A DNA stretch of 64,000 bases from Roseovarius spongiae (GCF_003651245.1 NZ_RAPE01000002.1:186001-250000); one strand, 5' to 3'. Positions 8,836 to 17,906 are shown, counted from the stretch's first letter. Notes: generated from the sequence alone by a model not told the origin. A program made the numbers and translations.

Positions 8836-10461
8836 TCAGCCGGTCCCGTCTGCCGGGCGGGGTCGCGGGTATCGCGGACTGCGGGTGCTGACAAAGGGCG
8901 CAAGGACCGCCGGCGATGGGTGCGGGTGATCCGGCAGGCGCCGCGACAGCACGCCGATCGACGCGATATAGACGCCGAAGAACAGGATCGAGATGGTGTA
9001 GCCGATGATGTTGGCCACCGTCATGCCGCTCAGCAGGAACGCAAGCGTCGCTCCCGCCGAGGTCAGCGCCAGAAGCCGGATGCGCGGATCGCCAAGCCGC
9101 ATGACCTTGCGGAAAATGTAAGCGTAGACCCCGAGCAGCAGGAAGAACGCGCCGAGACCCAGAAGCCCGGTTTCCGCGGCGAGCGAGACGTAGATGTTCT
9201 CGACCGTGGTCACGCTCTCGATGTGTCGCCAGGGATATTCATACATCGGCCCGATCTGATGGTCGTGGATGGATTGCGCGTGGTAATTGGGGTACGAACC
9301 GTAACCGATGCCCCGGATCGGATTCTCGAGGAAGGTGATGATGCCGTTCTCCCACAGCCGAAAGCGCAGCGTCACGTTCCTGCTGCCCGAGACGCGCTCG
9401 GTCAGTTGATCGGCGATGAAGGGCCACGCGACGATCAGCGCCAGCACCGCCAGTCCCAACCCGACCAGCAGCCACGGCCGCACCCGCCGCTCGTGGATGG
9501 CGAGGAACAGCAGCACGAGCACGAGCGCCAGCGTCGGACCGCGCGAGAAGGAGACGACGAAGCCCGCCATGATGATCAGCCCCGCGACGCCGTAGATCAA
9601 CCTCTGCCCCGGCGTGGTGGCGGTGACGAATTTCAGCACCGGGTAGGGCATCGCCATCACCATGAAGGCGGAGTATTCCAGCGGCTGGGTGAAGAAGCTG
9701 TAAACCCGGTAGATCGCGCCGCCGATATAGGGGGGCGACTTGTCGCTGTTGGCCAGCAGCCAGAGAAAGAAATCCTCCTCGATGGTGACCCGCGGCGCCA
9801 GGGCGGTGGCGATGAAATTGTCACGCGTGATGAATTCGTGGACGCCCAGCATGCCGGACAGGACCGCCGCGATCAGGATGGCGGTATGGACGCGCTCGAG
9901 CTGGCCGGGCGTCCGGATGGTCGAGAGCAGGATGAAGAACAGGAATGTCGGAATCACCCAGGTCTTGACCAGCATGCTGACCGAGCCGCCGTAGACATGC
10001 TCGTTGCCGGGCAGCGTCAGGACAAGCGCCGCGCCATAAAGCAGCAGCGCGGTGGAGAGAAACCGTTCGTAGCGCCCCGTGCGAACCCGGGTCGGGTGCA
10101 GGAATTGCCGGAACAGCAGGACGCCGCTCAGCCCCGCGATCAGCAGCAGGGGCGGCGGCAGGCTGGGCAGGCCCGGTATCGGCAGCCGGATATAGACCGG
10201 CACGGTCACCTGCGCGAAGATGATCGCGCAGAGCGTGCCGACGGGATGGTGCAGGCTCATGCGCATGAAAAACACGCAGCCGACCAGCGCGACGACGAGA
10301 ATGCCGATCTTGACCGGATCGACAAGGGTCAGGGCCATCCCCAAGAGCCCCGAAACCCCGAGCAGCAAAGCGGCGAGCACCCAGCCTGAGAGGCCGGCGA
10401 ATCCCGGCCCCAGGATCGGGTTGCCGCCGCGCCCGGCCAAGGAGGCGCCGCCGTCAGTCAT
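8836..10461 (-). CDS. Wzy/O-antigen ligase-like polysaccharide polymerase
   Basis: A 541-aa protein with about ten or more hydrophobic helices. A large periplasmic loop (roughly residues 330-430) carries RLWENGIITFLENPIRGIGYGSYPNYH, split by the N-P-GxG pattern typical of Wzy/WaaL proteins, and ENIYVSLAAETGLLG follows. The family polymerises or transfers undecaprenyl-linked glycans in the periplasm; in a locus with a Wzz-like and an export protein, polymerase is the better reading. The start is preceded by GGAGGAGCG, a strong ribosome binding site. It lies 49 nt after the Wzz-like gene and directly before the MBOAT gene. Confidence 0.85.
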   Translation of the reverse strand: MTDGGASLAGRGGNPILGPGFAGLSGWVLAALLLGVSGLLGMALTLVDPVKIGILVVALVGCVFFMRMSLHHPVGTLCAIIFAQVTVPVYIRLPIPGLPSLPPPLLLIAGLSGVLLFRQFLHPTRVRTGRYERFLSTALLLYGAALVLTLPGNEHVYGGSVSMLVKTWVIPTFLFFILLSTIRTPGQLERVHTAILIAAVLSGMLGVHEFITRDNFIATALAPRVTIEEDFFLWLLANSDKSPPYIGGAIYRVYSFFTQPLEYSAFMVMAMPYPVLKFVTATTPGQRLIYGVAGLIIMAGFVVSFSRGPTLALVLVLLFLAIHERRVRPWLLVGLGLAVLALIVAWPFIADQLTERVSGSRNVTLRFRLWENGIITFLENPIRGIGYGSYPNYHAQSIHDHQIGPMYEYPWRHIESVTTVENIYVSLAAETGLLGLGAFFLLLGVYAYIFRKVMRLGDPRIRLLALTSAGATLAFLLSGMTVANIIGYTISILFFGVYIASIGVLSRRLPDHPHPSPAVLAPFVSTRSPRYPRPRPADGTG

Positions 10462-10510
10462 CGCCGCTCCTCCGCGTTGTCGCTTCCCGGCTCATCCGCC
10501 TCCGGTTCCG

Positions 10511-11626
10511 CTATTCGGCCGCCCGGACCCGTTCGGTCAGCGGGTATGGCTTGACCTCCTTCCGGCCGTAGAGGCCTCGCACCTGCGCGATCCATTCGGT
10601 CACAAGCACCACGATCGTGGCGAGGAACAGCGAGAAGAAGAACCCGATCAGCACCAGCGCGAGCCGACCCGGCTTGAGCGGGTGGTAGATCGCGCTGGGC
10701 GGGTCGATCAGCTGCGCGATCACGCTGGTGTCGCGCTCGAAGAAGGTCTGCCGGTCGGCGGCGACCTGGCGATAGATGCGGAAGGATTCCGACAGCAGCG
10801 CCACCTGGCGGCTGAGGGCGTTGTATTCGGGTTCCAGCGCCATCAGTTCCTCCAGCCGCTCCTCGTCGGCGCGCAGCCGCTGGACCGAGATGCGCCCCAG
10901 AAGGGTCTGCCGTTCCGTTTCGAAATCCGCGATATCATGCTGGCGCAGGAAGTCCGTGCGCGCCTGTTCGGCGGCCCTGAGTTCGGCGCTGAGCTCCTCC
11001 GCCCGGGCGCTGTAGAGCATCGCGCCCTCGATGTTCTCGCGCAGCGCCTCGACCCGTTTCTGGTAGAGCGCGACAAGCTCGTTGATGACCACCGGCGGAA
11101 CTTCGGGATTCTTCGAGGTAAAGCCGATCTCGATCACCATCGCCTTGCGGACCGGGAAAATGTCGAGGTTCTTCTCGATCATCGAGATGCGGTTGAAGCG
11201 CTCATTCTCGGGTTCGATCAGCCGGGCCTTGCGCAGCATGCCCTTGACAAATTCCCACGCGCCCATCAGCGGCTTGACGATGAGCCGCACGTACCACTTG
11301 TTCGAGGGCTCGGAGACGAAGACCCATTCGGGCAGGGTGTCCACCAGTTCCTCGGTGATCTCGCGGGTCTGCATGAATTCGACCTGCGATGAGAGCACCT
11401 CTTCGGGTTGCAGGATCGCGGCGACCTGGCGCTCTTCGGAATGCGTGCTGTTGATGCGCGGCGTCTGGAGCGTGATGAACAGCTTCGCGTTTGATTCGAA
11501 CTTCTGCGGCTTGACATAGGCGCCGCCGACCGCGCCGAGGAAGACAACGATGAAGATCAGGAAGAAAAGCGCCTTGCGCCGCGCGATTGTCGACGCAAAG
11601 CGAACGATCAACTCGTTGAAGTCCAT
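10511..11626 (-). CDS. Wzz/GumC-like chain-length determinant, no kinase domain
   Basis: A 371-aa protein with transmembrane helices near each end (FFLIFIVVFLGAVGGAYV early, LALVLIGFFFSLFLATIVVL late) and a long periplasmic coiled-coil middle (about residues 180-290). This is the polysaccharide co-polymerase layout. No Walker motifs or tyrosine-rich tail are present, so a partner kinase, if any, is encoded elsewhere. The ORF opens 9 codons earlier, but the ATG at 11626 has a GGGAG site 8 nt upstream and is preferred. It is the first gene of the second leftward unit and is divergent from the export protein gene. Confidence 0.87.
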   Translation of the reverse strand: MDFNELIVRFASTIARRKALFFLIFIVVFLGAVGGAYVKPQKFESNAKLFITLQTPRINSTHSEERQVAAILQPEEVLSSQVEFMQTREITEELVDTLPEWVFVSEPSNKWYVRLIVKPLMGAWEFVKGMLRKARLIEPENERFNRISMIEKNLDIFPVRKAMVIEIGFTSKNPEVPPVVINELVALYQKRVEALRENIEGAMLYSARAEELSAELRAAEQARTDFLRQHDIADFETERQTLLGRISVQRLRADEERLEELMALEPEYNALSRQVALLSESFRIYRQVAADRQTFFERDTSVIAQLIDPPSAIYHPLKPGRLALVLIGFFFSLFLATIVVLVTEWIAQVRGLYGRKEVKPYPLTERVRAAE

Positions 11627-11813
11627 ACTGTGTCTCCCAAGAAGAAAATGCATCGAACCCGGGGGGCGAAAAACTGCGGCGTTCAGAGACTCTGCGGGCG
11701 AATAATGTCCGGATTCGAAAGAAAATTACGGCTGGATTGCTTGTTGTGCAAGAAATCCTAATGTGCTAACTTCAGTTTTGCAATTTGTTACTTGATTATC
11801 AAGGACAAACAAT
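11627..11813. promoter_or_regulatory. Divergent AT-rich control region between wzz-like and export genes
   Basis: This 187-nt spacer separates two divergent polysaccharide transcripts. For the rightward gene, TTGCTT and TAATGT lie 16 nt apart around 11736-11763. A 13-bp palindrome, CTTGATTATCAAG (11791-11803), runs into the AAGGA ribosome binding site and could be an operator or a structure that hides it. No convincing promoter was found for the leftward gene. Confidence 0.45.
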
Positions 11814-13055
11814 TTGATCGATCGTTCTTTCCCTCCCGGTGCGGGGCATCGCCCGGCGCGTTCGTTCGCGCTGGCTGTCCTGGTCTGGATCTGCCTTCTT
11901 GGGCGCGTCGGCCCGACCGCCGCGCAAGCTACGGCTGCGCAGGATTACGCGCTCGCGCCCGAGGACGTTTTGCAGATAACCATCCTCGAACGCGAAGAGG
12001 CCAACGGCGCCTACAAGGTGGGCGTCGACGGGATGATCTCGGTGCCTGGGATCGGCGCGCTGCGCGCCGCCGGAGAAACGCCGCGGTCGTTCGAGGAGAA
12101 GCTGACCGCGCTGGCCGCCGAGGTCGTGGTGTCGCCCTCGGTCGCGGTCCAGATGCTGGAATACCGCCCCGTCTACGTCCTGGGCGACGTGCGCGAACCG
12201 GACAAATACGCCTTTGCGCCGGGGCTGACCGTCATGCAGGCCGTGGCGCTGGCGCGCGGGCTGGGCCGGCCGATGACCGGGGACGCCTTTACCCGCAACG
12301 TCGTCAACCTGCGCGCAGAGCAGGCGATCGAGGAGGGGATCGTCGAACTCGCCGGCGCGCGCGTGCGCCTTGCGCGCCTTCGGGCCGAGGCCGCCGAGGC
12401 CGACAGTTTCGCCTACACGCCCGAGCCGGGCCGCTATCCGCTACCCCCCGACATCGACCGGATCATTGCCGGCGAAGAGGCGCTGTTCGAGACGGCAAAG
12501 CAGGCCTTCGCGCGCAAGCTGTCGCAGATGCAGGCCACGCTCGAGGCGCGGCGCACGGAAACCGAAAGCTACGCGAAACAGATCGAGTCGCAGAACGAAC
12601 TGCTCAAGACGATCACCGCGGAGCTCGAAGAGGTGCGCGACCTCCATGAGCGCGGCATCGTGCCGGTCAACCGTCTGAACACGCTGGCGCGCACGCGGAT
12701 CATCACCCGCAGCCAGGTGCTCCAGACCAAAAGCCTGCAACGCCAGGCGGCGGTGGACGAACGTCAGAACGAACAGGAGCTGGTCGCCCTTGTCGAGGAT
12801 CGGAAGGTGGCGCTCGCCAGCCAGGTCCAGAACATGGCCGAGACGATTACCCGGCTCGAGGCGCGGCTCGACGGTGAATACGCCCTTCTCGACGGGTCGG
12901 ACACGGGCGGGCGGTCGGCCGAGGACGACAGCTACTCCTTCGAGATTTACCGCGATGGCGAACGGGTCGATGGGACCGTGACGATGACCGCGGAGGTCCG
13001 GCCGGGCGACACGCTGGTCGTCATCCGGAACAAGGTCCATGACCGCGTCAACTGA
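11814..13055 (+). CDS. ExoF/Wza-like polysaccharide export protein
   Basis: A 413-aa secreted protein: signal peptide (FALAVLVWICLLGRVGPTAAQA), then a Poly_export domain (YALAPEDVLQITILER through VSPSVAVQMLEYRPVYVLGDV), an SLBB-like segment, a long coiled coil (about residues 200-370) and a C-terminal SLBB-like strand set (DGERVDGTVTMTAEVRPGDT). The layout resembles rhizobial ExoF more than classical Wza. The start is TTG at 11814 with AAGGA at 11801-11805; the next ATG would cut the signal peptide. Its last 17 nt overlap the deacetylase gene. It should work in the periplasm or outer membrane in polymer export. Confidence 0.88.
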   Translation: MIDRSFPPGAGHRPARSFALAVLVWICLLGRVGPTAAQATAAQDYALAPEDVLQITILEREEANGAYKVGVDGMISVPGIGALRAAGETPRSFEEKLTALAAEVVVSPSVAVQMLEYRPVYVLGDVREPDKYAFAPGLTVMQAVALARGLGRPMTGDAFTRNVVNLRAEQAIEEGIVELAGARVRLARLRAEAAEADSFAYTPEPGRYPLPPDIDRIIAGEEALFETAKQAFARKLSQMQATLEARRTETESYAKQIESQNELLKTITAELEEVRDLHERGIVPVNRLNTLARTRIITRSQVLQTKSLQRQAAVDERQNEQELVALVEDRKVALASQVQNMAETITRLEARLDGEYALLDGSDTGGRSAEDDSYSFEIYRDGERVDGTVTMTAEVRPGDTLVVIRNKVHDRVN

Positions 13056-13944
13056 GCGCGCCCCGACGCAGGTCGTCAACGCCATGTCGATCGACGTTGA
13101 GGATTACTACCACGCGCACGCGCTCGAATCCTTCTACACCCGCGACGGCTGGCCCGCGCTCGAACGGCGGGTGCGGCGCAATACGGCCGTGATTCTCGAC
13201 CTGCTGGACGAACACGAGACGCGCGCCACCTTCTTCACCCTCGGCTCCGTCGCGATCGAGGCGCCGGACCTTGTCCGCGAGATCGTGCAGCGCGGGCATG
13301 AACTGGCCAGTCACGGGCTCGAGCATTACCGCGCGTCCGAGCAGACGCCCGCGGCCTTCCTCGCCGACGTGACGACCGCCAAGCGCGCGCTCGAGGACGC
13401 CGCCGGGGTCGAGGTGCATGGCTACCGGGCGGCGTCGTTCTCGATCGGGTTCCGGAACTGGTGGGCCTTCGACGCGCTGGAGGAGGCGGGATATTCCTAC
13501 AGTTCCTCGCTGAGCGCGGGGCACCGTGACGGGGCGGGGCTGGACGTCGGGTCCGGGCCGTTCCGGCCCGGCTCGGGGCGGCTGGTCGAATACCCGATCA
13601 CCACGGGGCGGTTCTTCGGCCGGCATGTGCCGACCGGCGGAGGGTTCTTCCGTTTGCTGCCCCGGTCGTTCTTTCACCACAGCCTGCGCCGCCTCAACGC
13701 GAGGGGAAAGCCGGCGATCTTCTATCTGCACCCGTGGGAATTCGACCCCGATCAGCCGCGCGCGGCTGTCGGCGTGGCGGCGCGGTTTCGCCACCACGTG
13801 AACATTCCCGGCGTGCCGCGCAAGTTTTGCGATATACTGAAGGCGTTTCGCTGGGCGCCGATGGTGGAGGCCTTCGGCGAACCCGCCGATGTCAAGCCCG
13901 GCCGCAGGCAGGACGCCGCGCCATTGGCGGATGCGGCGGAGTGA
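13039..13944 (+). CDS. XrtA-type polysaccharide deacetylase (DUF3473)
   Basis: A 301-aa protein with the distinctive MSIDVEDYYH start of XrtA-associated deacetylases (residues 16-25), TFFTLGSVA, the metal-binding HELASHGLEHYR motif, YRAASFSI, and the C-terminal IFYLHPWEFDPDQPR block of DUF3473. In other proteobacteria this subfamily sits in exosortase-linked exopolysaccharide loci. No exosortase or PEP-CTERM protein is visible here. It lacks a signal peptide, so it may act on lipid-linked intermediates or be cytoplasmic. It overlaps the export protein gene by 17 nt, so the two are likely co-translated. Confidence 0.9.
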   Translation: MTASTERAPTQVVNAMSIDVEDYYHAHALESFYTRDGWPALERRVRRNTAVILDLLDEHETRATFFTLGSVAIEAPDLVREIVQRGHELASHGLEHYRASEQTPAAFLADVTTAKRALEDAAGVEVHGYRAASFSIGFRNWWAFDALEEAGYSYSSSLSAGHRDGAGLDVGSGPFRPGSGRLVEYPITTGRFFGRHVPTGGGFFRLLPRSFFHHSLRRLNARGKPAIFYLHPWEFDPDQPRAAVGVAARFRHHVNIPGVPRKFCDILKAFRWAPMVEAFGEPADVKPGRRQDAAPLADAAE

Positions 13945-14017
13945 TGGCGACAGCCATGAGCGGGCGGTCGCCAGCGGCCATCGCTGGCCGGCCCATTCCG
14001 AAGGAGGGACGAACTGC

Positions 14018-15019
14018 ATGATCCGAACGCGCCTTGCCGCCCTGCTGCTTGGCCTTGCCGTGGCGCTCGCAGCGCCCGGACCGGCCCGCGCCGCGGACTT
14101 CGTCGCGGCGGGCGTGCCGAAGAACATCGCGGCGTCGCGCGATTACGGCGCGATCTTCCGGCATCTGCGCGACAACGGGATCGACATGTTCTTTCCGACC
14201 TTCCAGTACCAGGAGGTGCCCGCGCCGCGTTCCTTCGGGTTCGAAAGCGATTTCACCCCGCCCTGCAGCGGCAACGCCCCCGCCTTCGCCGCGCTGCGCG
14301 CCTCCGGCGTGCGGCTGGTCATGCCCGCGGAGCTGCTCTATCCCGATCCGGGCCGCATCAACCGCGTAAGCGTCGCCGCCGATCCGCTGACGCAGCTGAT
14401 CGCCTGCGCGGGGCGCGCCAACATCGGCGCCGTCACCAACTACGACGAGGCGGCCATGCATGGCATTCCGGAATCCGCGGCGCAGGCGCTTTACAACCGG
14501 GTCAAGCAGATCGACCCGTCCTTGCCCGTGCTGATGGTCCACGGCCCGATCGTCATCGACAAGCCGCAATTCTCAAGCGACGCAAAGGTGCAGGGCTATC
14601 TGCAAAAGGTCGTGCGCTATTCGCGCCATGCGGACGCGGTGGGCTTTGACGTCTATCCGGTCCCGTCGCCGATCGCCAAGATCGCAACGCCCGGCAGCAA
14701 GCGCGCGGTCGTGTCGCCCGAGCAGGCGATCGCGGGCTATGCGGGCTTTCTCAAGGCCAACTTCCCGCAGAAGGACACGCTTCTCGTGTTGCAGGGCTTT
14801 GCCTATACCGATCTCTACGAACGCGGCTTTCTCGAGGCCAACGTGCCGGCGGCTATGCGCGCGATGATCCCGGCGCCGTCGCGGTCGCAGATCGACATGA
14901 TGGTGGGGCAGGCGGTCTCTTCGGGGGTGGACTACATCATCTGGTGGGGGCAGGCCGCGCTGAAATCCACCAATGCCGCGCCTTGGCCGGATATCCTGCG
15001 CGCCGCGCGCAGACGCTGA
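14018..15019 (+). CDS. Secreted TIM-barrel-like protein, putative glycosidase (paralogue A)
   Basis: A 333-aa protein with a Sec signal peptide ending in ARA-A (about residue 25). ATG 14018 has AAGGAGGG 9 nt upstream; an earlier in-frame ATG has no such site and would bury the signal. I do not recognise a named family. Residues 34-320 align by eye with the N-terminal part of the gene at 18129: RDYG-IF, GID-FFPT, YQE (Glu66), NYDEAAM (Asp143-Glu144), VGF--YP, QGF and WWG (309-311). Conserved acidic and paired Trp residues at strand ends recall TIM-barrel glycoside hydrolases. A polymer-cleaving or editing role is inferred from the locus. Confidence 0.62.
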   Translation: MIRTRLAALLLGLAVALAAPGPARAADFVAAGVPKNIAASRDYGAIFRHLRDNGIDMFFPTFQYQEVPAPRSFGFESDFTPPCSGNAPAFAALRASGVRLVMPAELLYPDPGRINRVSVAADPLTQLIACAGRANIGAVTNYDEAAMHGIPESAAQALYNRVKQIDPSLPVLMVHGPIVIDKPQFSSDAKVQGYLQKVVRYSRHADAVGFDVYPVPSPIAKIATPGSKRAVVSPEQAIAGYAGFLKANFPQKDTLLVLQGFAYTDLYERGFLEANVPAAMRAMIPAPSRSQIDMMVGQAVSSGVDYIIWWGQAALKSTNAAPWPDILRAARRR

Positions 15020-15065
15020 GGCCGAATCCCGTCCACCAGGGCAGGCTGCGGCGGGCAGTCCGGCT

Positions 15066-16079
15066 TCAACCCGCCGGGGCGGCTTCCGGACCCGGCAAAC
15101 CGTCGCGCAGCCGGCATTCCCAACGATAGGCGCTGCCGATCATCACGGCCAGGTCGTCATGCCTGGGCTGCCAATCCAGCAGTTCGCGCAGCCGCCTGCT
15201 GTCGGCCACGACCGAGGCCGCGTCGCCCGGCCGCCGCGGCGCTTGGGTCACCTTGAAATCGATTCCGCTCAGCCGCTTGGTTTCAGCGATCACCTCGCGC
15301 ACCGACGCGCCGCGCCCGTAGCCGCAGTTGAGCGTCACGCTCTCGCCGCCCGCGCGGAAATGATCGAGCAGCAGCGCATGCGCATCCACGAGGTCCGACA
15401 CATGAACGTAGTCGCGCACCCCGGTGCCGTCAGGGGTGGGGTAGTCGGCGCCGAATATCTCGACGCGGTCCCGCTGCCCCAGCGCGGCCTGGCAGGCGAC
15501 CTTGATCAGGTGCGTGGCGTCGGGCTTGCAATGGCCGGTGCGCAGGTCGGGGTCGGCGCCGGCCACGTTGAAGTAACGCAACACGCCCGCCCTGAGGCCG
15601 GCGCTGGCCGCGACGTCGGCCAGCATCCGCTCGGTCATCAGCTTGGAGGCGCCGTAGGGCGATGGCGGCGCGAGCGGGGCGTCCTCGCTCACCGGGGCGT
15701 CGCCCTCCACGCCATAGACGGCGGCGGTGGAGGAAAAGATGAACCGTTCGACTCCGTGGGCGATGCAGGCCTCGATCAGGTTGCGCGACGCGCAGGTGTT
15801 GTTGCGGTAGTATTTCAGCGGGTCGGCCACCGATTCAGGCACGATGATCGAGCCGGCGAAATGCAGCGCCTCGCTCACGTCGTGCTCCTTTAGGCAGGCC
15901 GCGACGCAGGCGGTGTCCCCCACGTCCCCCCGGATGAGCGGAACATCCCCGGGCAGAAGCCGCGCGTCGCCGGTGGACAGGTCGTCGAGCACGACCACCG
16001 CCTCACCCGCGTCGCGCAGGCGCAGGACCATGTGACTGCCGATATAGCCGGCCCCGCCGGTAACGAGAATTCTTCCCAT
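15066..16079 (-). CDS. galE: UDP-glucose 4-epimerase
   Basis: A 337-aa extended short-chain dehydrogenase of normal GalE length. The NAD-binding TGGAGYIGSH motif is at residues 7-16. The catalytic set is Ser117/118 (SSTAAVYG), Tyr142 and Lys146 (PYGASK). YFNVAGAD and GTGVRDYVHVSDL are GalE-specific blocks. It interconverts UDP-glucose and UDP-galactose in the cytoplasm and would feed galactose to the neighbouring glycosyltransferases. It is transcribed alone, convergent with the TIM-barrel gene and divergent from a methyltransferase gene. Confidence 0.95.
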   Translation of the reverse strand: MGRILVTGGAGYIGSHMVLRLRDAGEAVVVLDDLSTGDARLLPGDVPLIRGDVGDTACVAACLKEHDVSEALHFAGSIIVPESVADPLKYYRNNTCASRNLIEACIAHGVERFIFSSTAAVYGVEGDAPVSEDAPLAPPSPYGASKLMTERMLADVAASAGLRAGVLRYFNVAGADPDLRTGHCKPDATHLIKVACQAALGQRDRVEIFGADYPTPDGTGVRDYVHVSDLVDAHALLLDHFRAGGESVTLNCGYGRGASVREVIAETKRLSGIDFKVTQAPRRPGDAASVVADSRRLRELLDWQPRHDDLAVMIGSAYRWECRLRDGLPGPEAAPAG

Positions 16080-16112
16080 GAAATCCGCTTTGATCCATAA
16101 TTTCTGTCAAAC

Positions 16113-16130
16113 CTGGCCTAATCGGGCCAG
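16113..16130. promoter_or_regulatory. Small inverted repeat in the galE/methyltransferase divergent spacer
   Basis: CTGGCC and GGCCAG flank a 6-nt centre between two divergent genes. A TTGACA hexamer on the reverse strand lies next to it. It may be an operator, but the evidence is only positional. Confidence 0.3.
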
Positions 16131-16224
16131 TTTCCGGCAACGGCGCATTGCAAAACGACCCGCAGCCGTTCACTATCTTTTCATATTTTCTTGCGCCTTG
16201 CATAGTCACAAACATTTGGCCCGG

Positions 16225-17172
16225 ATGCATCCACCTGACATCGACCCGCGCGGCGGCCCCGACATGCCGCCGGTCCTGAGCGGTACGCACCTTCAGATTC
16301 TCTCCGTTCTCGCGACCGAGATCGCGTTGATGGAGACGCCGCCGACGCCGTTCCGCATCCTCGATATCGGATGCGGGGACGGGCTTCTTATCGATTATCT
16401 GGGCCATGCGCTTCCCATCCTCTTCCCGAACCTTGAGGTCGAGATCCACGGCTTCGACGTCAGCGACCACGGCGTGCAGCCGCAGGGCTATTTCGCCGCC
16501 ACCATCGCGCATCTCGAGCAATCGCTGCCCGGCGCCGACTGGCCGGCGCGGCTCAAGCTGATCTCGGAGCGCGAGGCCTGGCCCTACGAGGACGGATTCT
16601 TTGCGGCGGCGGTGTCGAACCAGGTGCTGGAGCATGTCCACGATCACGACCTCTTCTTCGCGCAGAACGCGCGGGTGCTGGCCTGCGGCGGCGTGGCCGT
16701 GCATGTGTTTCCCTCGCGCCATACGCTGATCGAGCCGCATCTGCGGATACCCTTCGCGCACCGTTTCCGCGACGCCCACGGCATGCGCCGGATGATCCGG
16801 CTCTGGTCGTCGCTGAACAGGGGCAAGTTCCGGGAACACAAGCGGAAGAACCCGCGCCTCACCCCCGACGAGTTCGCAGCCGCGCACGCCGATTTCCTGA
16901 TCCGCTACACCAATTTCCGGTTTCAGACCGCCTATCTCGACGCCGCCAAGGCGCATCGCCTGCACGGCACGTTCAAATACACGGCGGCCTACTTCGTTGA
17001 AAAGCTGCGCCTGATGCGGGGCGGCGCGCCGCGCTACCGGGTGGAGGGCGCCGGCGGAGTTCGCCATGGCCTTGTGTCGTGGCTCGGACGCTACGTCGCC
17101 AGCGTGACCCTGGTGCTGACCCGGACCGACCGCTACGATCGCTACAACCGCGAAATGTCAGGCGACGAGTGA
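16225..17172 (+). CDS. Class I SAM-dependent methyltransferase
   Basis: A 315-aa protein if it begins at ATG 16225. The reading frame is open further upstream, but that extension would cover the divergent promoter region, and its composition is unlike the rest. Motif I is LDIGCGDGLLIDYL; DVSDHGVQ ends strand 2; AAVSNQVLEHVHDHD is the motif IV/post-IV block of Methyltransf_11 proteins. The C-terminal 90 residues are basic. The start has no clear ribosome binding site; ATG 16264 is an alternative. Location between galE and other sugar genes suggests a glycan or glycolipid substrate. Its 3' end overlaps the next, convergent gene by 15 nt. Confidence 0.75.
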   Translation: MHPPDIDPRGGPDMPPVLSGTHLQILSVLATEIALMETPPTPFRILDIGCGDGLLIDYLGHALPILFPNLEVEIHGFDVSDHGVQPQGYFAATIAHLEQSLPGADWPARLKLISEREAWPYEDGFFAAAVSNQVLEHVHDHDLFFAQNARVLACGGVAVHVFPSRHTLIEPHLRIPFAHRFRDAHGMRRMIRLWSSLNRGKFREHKRKNPRLTPDEFAAAHADFLIRYTNFRFQTAYLDAAKAHRLHGTFKYTAAYFVEKLRLMRGGAPRYRVEGAGGVRHGLVSWLGRYVASVTLVLTRTDRYDRYNREMSGDE

Positions 17173-17883
17173 GGGCTCGGCGGATCTCGGCCGCGCCAGC
17201 GCCAGCACCGAGCACCCGCCCAGCAGCCGCACCGCGAAATCGGGGAACAGCGCGCCGCCGATGGCGCGCGGCCCCTCGATCAGCCGCTTGAGAACCGAAC
17301 GGCGCGCCTTCGCGGTCTTGTAGACCGGCGTATAGCGCCAATCGACCACCTCGTAGCCGGCATGTTCCAGCGTCAACAGCGCGCTTGATTTCGAGAAGTA
17401 GTGCAGGTGTCCCGCCTGCGCGCGGCTCTTGGTCTGGTGATCCATCATCACGTGCAGCATGTTCATGTCGAGCGGGATGTGGAACATGAAATGCCGTCCG
17501 TGGCCGCGCAGGGATTCGAGAAAGCCGAGATAGTCGGGGACATGCTCGAACACGTCCATCAGCAGCACGAGGTCAAAGGTCTCATGCGCGTCGGCCAGGA
17601 AATCCGCCGTCTCGAAGTGCAGTTGCGGCGATTCGTGGCTCTTGGCGAGCGCGATGGCGGCGGGCGCCACGTCAAAGCCGAACATCCGCGCCTCGGGCGG
17701 AAGATGCGGCGCCAGCGTCTTGAGCACGCGCCCGGCGCCGCAGCCGACATCCGCGACCGTCGCCAGCGGAATGTCGTGGTCTTGCAGCATTCCGGCGATC
17801 TGCTCGGCCTTCCACGCCCCGTCCTCGTCATGCCAGTCGGGGTTGGTTTCCAGGTAGTCCCCAGTCTCGTACATCGTCATCAT
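17158..17883 (-). CDS. Class I SAM-dependent methyltransferase
   Basis: A 241-aa protein with VADVGCGAGRVLKTL (motif I), GFDVAPAAIALAK (strand 2), FDLVLLMDVFEHVPDY (motif IV) and a C-terminal part with YFSKSSALLTLEHAGYEVVDW, common in sugar-cluster methyltransferases. It is read leftward and overlaps tail-to-tail with the other methyltransferase gene. A perfect TATAAT -10 box lies at 17906-17901 just in front of its start, though its -35 is poor. The substrate is unknown. Length is normal for a single-domain enzyme. Confidence 0.82.
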   Translation of the reverse strand: MMTMYETGDYLETNPDWHDEDGAWKAEQIAGMLQDHDIPLATVADVGCGAGRVLKTLAPHLPPEARMFGFDVAPAAIALAKSHESPQLHFETADFLADAHETFDLVLLMDVFEHVPDYLGFLESLRGHGRHFMFHIPLDMNMLHVMMDHQTKSRAQAGHLHYFSKSSALLTLEHAGYEVVDWRYTPVYKTAKARRSVLKRLIEGPRAIGGALFPDFAVRLLGGCSVLALARPRSAEPSLVA

Positions 17884-17900
17884 GAGCGTCCCAAGAATGC

Positions 17901-17906
17901 ATTATA
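17901..17906 (-). promoter_or_regulatory. Consensus -10 box before the methyltransferase gene
   Basis: TATAAT on the reverse strand, 18 nt before the start codon, without a good -35. It lies in the 245-nt divergent spacer 17884-18128. For the rightward RTX gene the same spacer offers TTGACC (17988-17993) and TATGGC (18012-18017), 18 nt apart, a weak candidate. Confidence 0.35.

Noticed and set aside
7273-10389. 1038-codon open frame on the forward strand
   Set aside because: Antisense to the SGNH, MBOAT and polymerase genes; Arg/Gln/His/Asp-rich composition without domains. A GC-rich shadow frame.
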